This document shows positions 46,021 to 56,700 of a DNA stretch of 64,000 bases, piece after piece. Both the position numbers and the translations under genes were made by a program. Each line of letters begins with the position of its first letter. Positions within the stretch are counted from its first letter, which is position 1. The notes beneath the pieces are model-generated. The model was not told where the DNA came from, ran no database searches, and worked only from the letters and a program-made list of their open reading frames with translations. This stretch comes from Diorhabda sublineata (Eukaryota > Arthropoda > Insecta > Coleoptera > Chrysomelidae), in NCBI RefSeq assembly GCF_026230105.1, contig NC_079475.1, positions 15,702,125 through 15,766,124 on the forward strand, given 5' to 3'.

Positions 46021-48127
46021 CAGGGTGATTAATTAAGAATGTCCAATCACTGAACTGTAGATTCTAGACCTCAAAATATCATGATTATGCTCAACATGCC
46101 TTATTCAAATATTGCTAGTTTCCGAGATACGGGGTGTTCAAAGTTTAAATTTAAATTTTGATTTTCGCAATATTTTTTTATGTTTTCACAAATTCTCTTT
46201 GAAAATTGGCAATTTTACGTTTTTTGGCATGAGGAATCATAATTTGCACTCTAATTCAACATTGCTAATAGAGGACGCTAGTTACACTTCTGTTAATTAA
46301 ATCAAAGTAAACTTTTTTTGGGCTAAACTTACAACTAAAATAATAAAAAAATATTAAAAAGCGTTAAATTCTTCAAAAAAAAGTTACTTTTCTTTGATTC
46401 GTGTAACTCAATTGGTTATCGAGTTATTTGCTTCTAAAAATTTCAATAAATTTTAATTTTTTCATAAAAAAATTTTATTATTCCTTAAATATGTTACAAT
46501 AACAAATTTGTAAACAAAAAAACTTCAAAGCAAATGCTCAAAATGCCCACCATTTACTTCAATACACTTTATGATCTGCTTTCGTAAAGATCTCTTAATA
46601 TCAAATAATCCTTGTCTATTATTTTTAATTACATCCGCGGCTTCTTCTATTTTCCGTCGTAGTTGTGGAAGAGAAGTAATTGTTTCTTTGTGAACTAATG
46701 CCTTCATTTGCGACCAAATTGAAAAATCCAAAGGATTTAATTCAGGGCCTCTTGGTGGCCAAGCAAACTCACTTCCACGACCAATCCATCGATGCGGAAA
46801 CCGTTCGTTTAAGTATTGACGAACTTGTAAAGAATAATGTGGTGGTGCTCCATCGTGCAAAAACCACATATTTTGTCTTAAAGCGAGAGGTATATCCTCT
46901 CTAGTAATTCGTGTAAATGTTCTTGAAGAAAATCTAAATAAAGAGGTCCATTTAAATTGGTTGGCATTTCAAAAGGATCTATTAAATACCCACATATTAC
47001 ACCACACCGAATGTTAACCTTAAACTCGTGCTGAAAATGTGTTTCCCTCATAGCATGTGGATTCTCAGAATCCCACAAATGATTATTTTTATAATTAAAT
47101 ATTCCTGCTCAGGTAAATGTTGCCTCATCAGTAAAAAGAATTGTATCCAGAAAATCTGGGTTAACATTTTGTTTATCTTGTAAAAAATGGGCAAATTGTA
47201 GACGCTTAGGTAAATCTTGAGGTAATAAATTCTGAACAGGAGTGTAATGATATGGATGCAATTTTTCCCTCTTCAGTATTCTAAAAATAGATAATTGGCT
47301 TATACCTGTTTTCAGACTTAATCGGCGAGTACTGATATCTGGATTCTCCGTAACACAAATTAAAATTTCATCTTCTTCATCGGCAGTGATTTTTTTTGTA
47401 GCACCTTGCTCAGTTTTAGAGCGTAAAGACCCCGTTTCACCTAAGTGGATGTAAAGATTTCGGTACAGTTTGTAAATGGGTTGCCATCGATTTAGGTATA
47501 ATTGTGAATATCTTCGAGCCGCAGCTGGACCTCTATAATTTGACTGAGCAAACACACAAATCATATCGCGCATCTCATTATTGGAAAATCGTAAAGCCTA
47601 GGCATTATTTGATAAATAACTATTACACTTGTTAATAAATGGTATACTAATATATTACTTATACTTATTATTATCCAATTTTTACTTCTACACAAACTGT
47701 CTAAAAGTGACACAAGTCTACTTGAAAAGAAAACGAAAAATTAAACCACGGCTTAATTCACGAATGTGAAATGTATTATGTATTAAAGTAAATGGTGGGC
47801 ATTTTGAGCATTTGCTTTGAAGTTTTTTATTTTTGTATACAAATTTGTTATTGTTACATATTTTAAGGAATAATAAAATTTTTTTATGAAAAAATTAAAA
47901 TTTATTGAACTTTTTATAAGCAAATAACTCGATAACCGATTGAGTTACACGAATCAAAGAAGACTAACTTTTTTTGTAGAATTTAACGCTTTTTAATATT
48001 TCTTTATTATTTTAGTTGTATGTTCAGCCCAAAAAAAGTTGATTTAATTAACACAAATAAGTGTAACTAGCGCCCTCTATCTAGAATCTACAGTCCAGAG
48101 ATTGGACATTCTTAATGAATCACCCTG
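46021..48127 (-). mobile_element. Tc1/mariner-superfamily element with DD41D-type transposase and long terminal inverted repeats
   Basis: The termini are CAGGGTGATTAATTAAGAAT (left) and CAGGGTGATTCATTAAGAAT (right, inverted), flanked by TA inside a TA microsatellite. The inverted repeats are about 330 bp plus an extra segment of about 180 bp present only in the left arm. The transposase (minus strand, about 46525-47580) has 'RDMICVFAQSNYRGPAAARR' N-terminally, a second HTH, 'LFTDEATFT' (first D), 'WFLHDGAPPHYS' (second D) and 'GPELNPLDFSIWSQMK' (third D). I count 41 residues between the last two acids. One TGA follows EATFT, where an arginine CGA is expected, and one 2-bp frameshift lies at about 46885 (GAGAG run). 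It is otherwise nearly intact, so it is young but dead. Confidence 0.9.
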
Positions 48128-48129
48128 TA

Positions 48130-48574
48130 TATATATATTTACCCCTTTCCGACTTCATGAGTGAAATCGGGCAACATCGGAAAAAGACTGCCAATAATAA
48201 AGTATGCATGTAAACGAGACCGGTTCTGTTCAACTTCTAATTTTACCATGTTAAAACTGCCCACGTTGCTACTTCATTTAGCAAAACATGTTCTACACAA
48301 TAAGAATACGGAAAACTTATAAGCACGCCAATGTAGTAAAAATGCAGTGAACATAAATGTTGAGATTGTTGAGAATATTCTCACGTTCTTTTTCAGTTAT
48401 GCCGTGCCTGTGCTTTTCTTATTTGATTCGTATTTTATCATTCAACATCTTACTGTTCATTTAGTGTGTCATTTAACATGATAAAGTCGTATTTTGGGTT
48501 ATCGCTATCAGTGAATATATTATTTAAAATATTTTTATCGTGGTATCTGAGCTCGAATTATTCGTTACTTGAAA
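48130..48574 (+). promoter_or_regulatory. Upstream region of the 48.6-kb gene
   Basis: Between the DD41D element and the start codon at 48575. An arthropod-type initiator match TCAGT occurs at 48508-48512, leaving a 5'UTR of about 65 nt. No TATA box is evident. The role is inferred from position. Confidence 0.3.
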
Positions 48575-51500
48575 ATGGAATCTGTTATTTTGAGATATGC
48601 TCCTTCATATTGGAATAAAAAATACACCAACATTTCTAATGTAATTCCAATTAATAGCGGACCCGAATATCAGAAAATTGCTTCTGAAGTTTACCAAGCT
48701 ACAAATTTTAGGGCATTTGCAAGTATTTTCAGAATTCAGAATATTTATGAACTTGGACAAATGCTAGTCAGAGAACAATTGATGATTACTTTAGCCGATT
48801 CCAACAAGTTTTACAGGGTAAGTTTTAAAAAATCATATCTTAAACTATAATTGAGATTTTTTGTGTATGAATTAAAGACTCGTCGGTAAAAATGAGATAT
48901 TACTTCAAAAATCCTCAATATATATATACTTATTTTAATTTATTTTGATTTGAAGTACAGGGGGGCGCAATAGAACGTGCATTTATTAAGTATAAGCTAA
49001 AAAAATAAATACATAAGGTATTGTTGAAATAAAAGATATAATGATTAGGTGAATAAATGAAGTTTATTTTTTAAAAATAACATCATCTAAATGACGGTCC
49101 TCTCGAAGACAAACAACAAATTTGAGATGATTGCTGCCATTTTCTGGAGGATATTTTCGTTTAGCTGACTGATTTCCCTCGGATTGTTCATGTAGACTTT
49201 ATGTTTGAAGTATCCCCACAAAAAAAAATCAAGAAGCGTCAAGTCAGGGCTACGTGGGGGACAAGCGATATCACCTCTTGGAAATTAGTCTTACAGGAAA
49301 CATCTGTCTCACAGCCGCCATAGAATCATTTGATGTATGACGTGTCGCTCCGTCTTGTCGGAACCAAGTTTTCGTATTCGCTATTCTTGATCTCGCAAGT
49401 TCTGTAGTTAAATATCCATCTAACATCGCAACATAGCGGTCGGTGTTAGAGGTGATGCTTCGTCCTCGTGAATCTTCAGAGAAAAAAAGGCCGATAATTA
49501 CTTTACTTGAGACACGGTCTTGCTTCAAACTCGGTATCTTTCAATTCCTGTGTTATCTGGAGCTTATAAGGATGCAGTTTAAGATCCAACTTCAAAATTG
49601 ACTGTAAAGTTTAAAGCCGCCGTTCACTTCCGAGTAGACACATGCGGATTTTCTCGTACTGATTCCTTCACCCTATCAATATTGTCTGTGGTCTTAGACG
49701 ATCTTTTGCTGGTGGTTTAAACGTGGAACGGATCTCTTCAAAACTCTTAACCCATATTTTAATTAAATTTGCACTCGGAGCTTCATTAATATGTCTTAAT
49801 CTATATTCTGAACGATACAGTCACCTTGCCAAGACTGGACGACCGTTCTCGTAAAACGTGCGAACACAAAAAGCGCGACGCTTTCCATCGAAGTGACTCA
49901 TGGCCTATATAAAGGGTCCCTCAGGGATGATATCATGTGGCTACTATAAAGTGTCAACTCCTCTTCTTTATTAATTTACGGGGTAGTATGTGAAATTGAC
50001 CATAAATTTTCATTGGCTCTAGTGTTTACCATCAAGCGTTCGACTGATATTAGCTATACTTAGTAATTCCAGGACTGGCTGTAGAAGTAGAAAAATCAAT
50101 TTAGGGATTCGTATTGAATCTTGTACTCTGTATTATATTCATTTCAAATGCAATAAGTGATTTGCAAACTATATAAGTAGCCAATGAAAACGACATATGC
50201 GACAATGTTGTGGCATTTGTGAACGATCAAATCTTATCATAAACAACCATTTTCTCAAAAAATATTTATTTTTCAACGTAACCTCCTTTTAGCTCCATAC
50301 AATTTTTCCAGTGATGTTCGATACCCTTTTTATAATGAGAATCGTCAAGCTCCTCAAAATAATCATGAACTGCCGACATCACCTATTTATTGTTGGAAAA
50401 TCTTTGACCACCGAGCCATTTTTTCAAGTCTGAGAACAAAAAATAAGCCGAAGGGGGCTAAATCTGGCGAATAGGGTGTATGAAGTAACAATTCAAACTT
50501 TATTTCATTAATTTTGGTCAATGCAATAACGGATTTGAGAGCTGGTGCATTGTCTTGATGAAACATTTTCTTCTTAGCTAAATGCAGCCGTTTTCGCTTC
50601 ACATAATACTCGCCGTTGTCAATGAAAATTATCCCAAGCGCATCCTAAAAACCCGATGTCATGATCTTGCCTAGAGATGGAGCCGCTTCTCTCATTTCAG
50701 TCCATTGCTTTGAATGTTTTTTTGTTTCGGGTGTGAAGTGATGGACCCATGTTTCATCCTAACCATCTACATCACCACGACGCTGTTTTTGTTCCATTGT
50801 GAGCAAACGCCGCACCCATCTTTCGCACAGCTTTCTCATATCAAAATTTTCAGTTAATATGCGATGTACCGCACTTTCTGAAATGCCTACTATGTCTGCT
50901 GGTTCGCGTACTTGCAGTCGATGATCATCCAGTACCGCTTTGTGGATTTTCTTCACCATTTCTGGAGTCACATAACGATGACCCATTTTTTCCATGATCA
51001 CAAATCCACTGAAAACATTCGCTATTGATGACTGCCAAACAAATACTAAATAACGTGGCGTCTTCAAACTTGAAACATATGCTGTATAGATTGTGTACTT
51101 TCTCATACAATGTTTTTTTTTCAAGCAACTACGGCCATCTCTAGTTCAGGCCAGGTACTATCCAGGTACTATCCTCGTAATAAGGTATAATTTTAAACAA
51201 ATTTTGATGTTTCAATTAAAATGAGTACGATAATCTAATATGTATGTATAAATTGAACTATATCTTAACCGTCACTAATGCTGATAAGCACTAAGCAAGC
51301 ACGGCTCTCGGATTGTAAAAGATTTTTCATATGTAACCTTTCATGCCAAATATTGCATACCAATTGGATTGAAATATTTATTCAATCAACTTATTTCGCG
51401 CGGAGTTTCATTTGCCGAAGTACAAGGACACGAATTTTTTAACCATTTCCGCAATAGTTACAGTAAATGATATTCCTGAACAGTCAACATCATCCGTGTT

Positions 51501-52645
51501 CATATGAATACTTTCCAAAGCAGAGAGCCATCATTCCATGAGAAGGAGTACTTCTGGAATAATATTCACATAACTTTTCCTCGTCTTTTTTTATTTTTTC
51601 ACTCAAAAAATATAGTATTCGTTCCTAGTATGAGATCAATTTCATTGGTAAAATTTAGTGATCCGAAATAAATCAAACCAAAAAGTAATTTTTCAAAAAT
51701 TTTGAAAGGTTAGCGAACATATGTTTAGATATATTAAATATTTTCAATTAACCATGGATATAACTAATCAGGCACTTATAAGTCAAAACAATTGAAACAC
51801 CAGATTATCACAAGATTAATTTCAGTATAAGTATTGAGGAAATTGAAAACTCATATGGTAAATTAAAGTTTCACTCAACTGGTAAAAAATTCAACAACTT
51901 TTATTTATTAAAGAGATTCTTCTTCTTCTTCTTCTTATTCCTACGTTAAGTCCAATGACATGTGTTTACTGGGTGATGTTTAATCTTATTTGTGATTCTG
52001 ATGATCAGCTATCTTGCCAACTTTTTTGTGGTCTTCCTCTTGATCTTTTCCCTTCGGGTTTTCCATCTCTTATGATCTTTGCTAGTCTGTGCTCCTCCAT
52101 TCTCGTTACGTGTTGATTCCAATTTCTTCTTCTCTCTCGTCCCCATCTTACTATATCCTGAATATTACATTGTTGCGGTACATCGCGTTTTCGTCAACTA
52201 ATGAGAGTTGCTGAACCATTCTGATGAGATGCAATAACAACTAAACCAGTCAGTGGATAACTCTTGTCTCCTTGCAATAGATTGTCTTTTAAACTTACCA
52301 ACCGTTTTTAGAACTATATTAATAAAATTCTAGCTTATATATCATATAATAATGAAAAGATATGTCAGGATAATTCCTAATTTGTATCATTCGTTACAGG
52401 TGAGAAGATTCACAAAAGTAAAAAAGCACTTTTTACAAATAGCCTTGGCGTTTAACTTGGATCACAGACGATGCGGATTACCAATTTTGGAATTCAAAAA
52501 ACACCTTCGCGGTATTCGTCCCGATGATGTAATACTGGCTGTTATAGTTGTAACCAGCACACCTGAAGCAGATGTTATTATACCTGAGAGTAGCTCGGAA
52601 TATTTTATCGACTATATTATCAATGTTTCTTGGAAAAAATATTAA
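48575..52645 (+). CDS. Small uncharacterised protein, possibly ADP-ribosyltransferase (PARP)-like fold; two exons
   Basis: Exons 48575-48817 and 52400-52645 join in phase 0 through GT (48818) and AG (52398-52399), giving 162 residues. The start is the first ATG after an in-frame upstream region without ATG. The first exon contains 'GPEYQKIASEVYQATNFRAF' and 'FRIQNIYELGQMLVREQLM', which resembles the segment of PARP catalytic domains with 'I.RIQN..L...Y...K..M'. The second reads 'VRRFTKVKKHFLQIALAFNL' and 'PESSSEYFIDYII', the latter like the last strand of that fold ('PEYLI'). The usual His-Tyr-Glu residues are not visible, so catalysis is doubtful. No signal peptide or membrane segment. The coherent splice, conserved-looking composition and absence of TE motifs argue for a real host gene. 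The intron holds several transposons. Confidence 0.7.
49085..49903 (-). pseudogene. Transposase pseudogene, Tc1/mariner superfamily (different lineage from 46 kb)
   Basis: Read on the minus strand from about 49903: 'MSHFDGKRRAFCVRTFYENG' then stops; 'FFSEDSRGRSITSNTDRYVA' and 'LDGYLTTELARSRI'; 'TWFRQDGATRHTSNDSM' (second acid); a frameshift at 49275; then 'CPPRSPDLTLLDFFLWGYFK' (third acid) and 'NNPREISQLNENILQKM'. More than five disruptions. Terminal repeats could not be assigned; 'GGGGGGCGCAATAGAACGTG' at 48960 may be near its 3' end. Confidence 0.75.
49915..50190 (+). repeat. Repeat family B, copy 2
   Basis: Matches both arms of the 13.5-15.2-kb inverted element: 'GGCTACTATAAAGTGTCAAC', 'TGTGAAATTGACCATAAATT' and 'AATTCCAGGACTGGCT'. 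Non-coding. Confidence 0.6.
50255..51178 (-). mobile_element. mariner element (DD34D), degraded, 3' inverted repeat lost
   Basis: Same family as 15.6 and 29.9 kb. The plus-strand right end carries 'CCAGGTACTATCCTCGTA', the 5' inverted repeat. The minus-strand ORFs encode the HTH region ('RYVTPEMVKKIHKAVLDDHR', 'VGISESAVHRILTENFDMRK') and 'KKKMFHQDNAPALKSVIALT' with 'HTPYSPDLAPFGLFFVLRLE'. The third catalytic D is replaced (SDYF to FGLF), and the middle is shortened. Confidence 0.85.
51180..51910. other. Intron DNA, nothing recognised
   Basis: AT-rich stretch of the large intron (48818-52399) between the mariner and a LINE 3' end. Confidence 0.4.
51915..52165 (-). mobile_element. LINE 3' end with (AAG)n tail
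   Basis: On the minus strand, 'RRNWNQHVTRMEEHRLAKII' and 'KPEGKRSRGRPQKSWQD' are the last residues of an insect LINE ORF2. A short 3'UTR follows, then a triplet tail seen on the plus strand as (TTC)n at 51915-51936. A 5'-truncated insertion. Confidence 0.8.
52203..52265 (+). ncRNA. Hammerhead-ribozyme-like motif (degenerate core), in a dispersed repeat
   Basis: Helix I pairs 52203-52209 (GAGAGTT) with 52259-52265 (AACTCTT) and 52216-52220 (CCATT) with 52252-52256 (AGTGG). CTGATGA stands at 52221-52227. Helix II is GATG/CAAC, and helix III is AC/GT with a 2-nt loop before the C cleavage position (52251). G12 is replaced by T and helix II is mismatched, so this copy is probably inactive. It is inferred from pattern only. 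Confidence 0.5.
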
Positions 52646-52737
52646 TTTAGTTCCATACTTATTTTTTATTACAACAACCCCTAAACATGATCTTAGTTGT
52701 ATAAATTCAACTAATGATTTAAAGTTTGTTTCCTTAC

Positions 52738-53178
52738 AATAATATTCGGTGTATTTCTAACTATGGGGTGAATTTACACACACGGTCTCTTACTTATTTA
52801 ATTTATTTACACTAGACACCATTTATAATAACTACTCACTATTGCTAATAATTAACTGTTCACTACATATATAATTTATTTAAATTCACTAGTTACTATT
52901 CACTAAGTCGATACGTTCACTATGAAGTTCAATTATATACTGACTTCTCGCTGCTAAACAAGGACGTATTTATTCCGGAAAGGAATTTCTCGAATAATTC
53001 TTGAAAGTAAACAAACAAATGAATAAAAAATCCTTCATAGAAATTTGTTCTAAAAGACAATATAAACAAATCGCCGCTGTGATGAAAACATGTAAAACAA
53101 ACCGTCGCATTCGCCAAACTTTAGACTCTTCTATCATAACCGAACAGGATCGGCTTCACGATCCATGTCGTAAGAAGT
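52738..53178 (+). repeat. LTR-like repeat family A, copy 3
   Basis: Begins around 'ATGGGGTGAATTTACACACA' and 'GGTCTCTTACTTATTTAATT', continues with the same motif order as the solo LTR at 11.6 kb ('AACAAATGAATAAA', 'AATATAAACAAATCGC'), and ends near CGTAAGA. Both edges are uncertain. It lies directly downstream of the small gene's stop codon. Confidence 0.6.
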
Positions 53179-53179
53179 G

Positions 53180-53722
53180 AAAAGTGAAGCCTATTTACCA
53201 CAGATATTTTTTTATAAATACCGAAAAAAGTTGAAATTTTTTACCTGTATTTTGAAATTAGTTGTTATAAAAAGACAATTAAAATCAAGACTATTTATCA
53301 AGAGAAGCATACAAAAAGGTCTAAGAATTAAAAAGTGTTTTGAAACTAATTGTCTATAAAAAACGCTTATAATAAAGACGAATTATCAAGATAAACATAT
53401 AAAAAGTTATAACGAAGAATAAGAAATTTATGGAAAAATTAATGCACGAAACTAAAGCAATAAAAATCTAAGGTTTCTCTAAGTTCTAAATTTGAAATTA
53501 CCGCCGAAAATTAAATATGATGTTCGAAAATTCTGATTATGGAGTGTAGAGTCTACACTCCATAATTCTGATAATAATTTTGTTCTGGACTAGGATTCAC
53601 AATCAGCTGATTAGTGATTTGTTTGTTCCATGATCATAGTTTACTCAAAGCCCTATAGATGTAGTGGAAGTTTGACAGGAGTCGGCATTTTGAAAGTATG
53701 ACAGGTTATTTTAAATATCAGA
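53180..53722. other. Upstream region of PIG-A with a perfect 31-bp inverted repeat
   Basis: A-rich spacer holding the presumed PIG-A promoter and 5'UTR. No other gene is seen. The inverted repeat at 53536-53566 is listed separately. Confidence 0.4.
53536..53566. repeat. Perfect inverted repeat, 15-bp arms around one base
   Basis: ATTATGGAGTGTAGA, then G, then its exact complement TCTACACTCCATAAT. It lies about 157 bp before the PIG-A start codon. It could be a cruciform, a dimeric-factor site or a small TE footprint; the sequence does not decide. Confidence 0.9.
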
Positions 53723-56700
53723 ATGCCTTTGAGAATTTGGTAATTGATTTCATTCTATCTATCGATATATTTTAATATTTACTTGATTTTAGTATGGTGT
53801 CAGATTTCTTTTTTCCAAATATGGGTGGAGTCGAAGAACACATATACAATTTATCTCAATGTCTTCTCTTGAAGGGGCATAAAGTAATTATATTAACACA
53901 TAGTTATGAAGATCGAGTTGGAGTAAGATATATGACCAGCGGTTTGAAAGTGTATTATTTACCAATAAAAGTATTTTATAATCAGTGTATTCTTCCTTCT
54001 ATGGTGAGCAATGTGGCATTGATAAGATATATTTTGTTAAGAGAGAAAATAGATATTATTCACGGTCATTCTGCCTTTTCTGCGTTAGCACATGAGGCTC
54101 TATTAATAGGAAATCTTTTAGGTATGAAGGTTAGTGATAATATAATTTTATAAATACCAGTTTTGTGTATAGGTAACTTGACTAATTCACCTTGAGATGA
54201 TCGATTATTTTGTTACAGACAGTATTCACTGATCACAGTCTGTTTGGTTTTGCGGATACAAGTGCAGTTATCACAAACAAATTCATACAAATAACATTAT
54301 CAGACTGTAATCATTGCATATGTGTTTCACACACTGGTAAGGAAAATACAGTATTACGTGCTAAAGTGGAATCCCAAAGAGTGTCTGTTATTCCTAATGC
54401 TGTTGATACATATTCTTTTACACCTGATTCAAATCAGCGGTCAAAAGATAAGAGTAAGTGAATTTCACTAATAAAAAATTTGAAAAACATTAATTCAAAT
54501 CATATCAATGTTATTTGATTTATAATTTTTTTTCAGTTACTGTTGTTGTTGTATCAAGGTTGGTTTATAGAAAAGGGGTAGATTTAACCGCTCAAATAAT
54601 TGGTGATTTATGTGACAAACACAAAGAAGTTTGTTTTCTAATCGCTGGTGATGGACCAAAGAGATGGTAAACTTTTTCAATATTTTCTCTTCTAAGAATA
54701 ATTTAGATTTTCTTGTAATAACTAAATGTGTGTGATATAAATATTAAATTGAAGTGAAATATGTTCAACATCACCAAGTAAAATACTTTTTAGTGTTATA
54801 AATGAACTAAATTCCATATATAAGTACTATTTATCTATTCTGTTTTATGCATAAGAAAAAAGAATATCTTGTTGCAAGCAGATTTTTTCATACATTTTAT
54901 TTGTTCAATTGTACCCTGGAAGATTATAATTTTGGGTTAGTTTTAAAATTTTTAGTTATGGAGCTAGTTTGCATACCTAAGCAAAATTGAACCATTTCTT
55001 ATATTGTAGAAAATTGACTTGTTTCTCACTGCAAGTTCTTATCGATATTAAAAGAAAAAATAATTTTATATAAAAATATTAGGAAGCAGCAATGAAATTA
55101 AACAAAAAAAAGAAAGCAAATTATTGATTGATTTTGCATGTACAGTTTCATAATTTATTCCTTCACAATTATTTAATTTAATTTTAGGTTACTTGAAGAA
55201 ATCCGTGAAAGAAGGGGTCTTCAAGATAGAGTTACACTATTAGGTAGTTTGGAGCATTCCCAAGTTCGCAATGTTTTAGTCAAAGGAGATATATTTCTTA
55301 ATACTTCACTAACGGAAGCATATTGTATGGCTATTGTTGAAGCTGCTTCCTGTGGGTGAGTTCAAAAAAATATAAAATATGAACTACATAACATATATTA
55401 CTGCACCTATTTTTGTTATATTGTCTTTTAACCAAAATTTGAATTATATAAAAAAATTTAAACTGATTTACTCATTGGAAGATATTTCAAAGCAAGACTG
55501 AAAGTTAATTATATTTTATTAATTTAGTTTTCCATTTTAACCATATCATAACCACCGTGTACATGTAAACCTTTTCTTTTATTCAAAATTTTATAATTTC
55601 TTGTATCATTAACAAATAATCAACTTTGTATTCAATGTACTATTTTGATTCTCTTTGCAACAACTGAACCATGGAAACGTGAAAATTTGTTACAACATCT
55701 TTCACTGCACTGTAAATATTGGTTGTTTTGAAAAATTGCAATTTTTTCCAGTGAAAGCATTTTCCTTTGAAAGAATTACTAATTATTTATATTTATTATA
55801 TTTATTCAATTTTGTCCAATATAGGGAGGTTTGCAGTTACCTTTGCACTAAATAAATAATCCTATCCTATATAATCTTATTTAATTATATGATTTCTATT
55901 TGTGGGGTCAATTAATAAAAAATTCTTCTTAATTTATTTAAACACTATACACTACACTAAACTAACTTATAATAATTAACTTATCACTAACACTTGACTA
56001 ACTTTAATGATTTATTTAAATTCTTTGATTACTTCTATATGTCATTCCATTCACTCTTTCTTTATTATTAATTATAAACTAAGTTCGCAAAACAAACTCC
56101 TTCATATACCCAAAACAAATTTCTCGAAAATTCTAGAAAATAAACGGACAAACAAATAAATAGAAAGAACTTCCTAGAAATGAATTTAAAAGAAAATATG
56201 TAAACACCTGCTATGATAAAAAATTATATAAAAAATAAACATAAAACGAATTCTGGATATATCAAACGTGTCTAAGTTTAAAATTCCACTACAACCGGAC
56301 AGGACACAGTAGAAGAAACTGTACACATTTATAAACGAGGCGAAGAAAATCAGATTGTTCATAATCAACAAATAATTTTTTTTAAAACAAATATTTATTA
56401 ACAATAAGAATATTTCTTTACATTCTTTAGGTTAATTAGCTTGGGAGTTTTAGATAATCTAACATCTATAATGTCTTGATGAGGTTTACATCCAGTGATG
56501 TAATCTCTTATACCTCATATTGAGTCTATTGGCCAATTGTTTTTCAGTCTTTTTGCGTTTCTTGGTCTCAACAATTCCTCCAGTAGTGAATTTTGGGTGG
56601 GTTTCTATAATTTTGTGATGTTTGATGATCTTTTCTTGTGCAGTGGGAGCTCCCAGGTCCACGTGAATGGTATGATTTGTTACATGCCATGACTGAATAT

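Noticed and set aside
46680..46904. 74-codon plus-strand ORF
   Set aside because: Antisense of the DD41D transposase.
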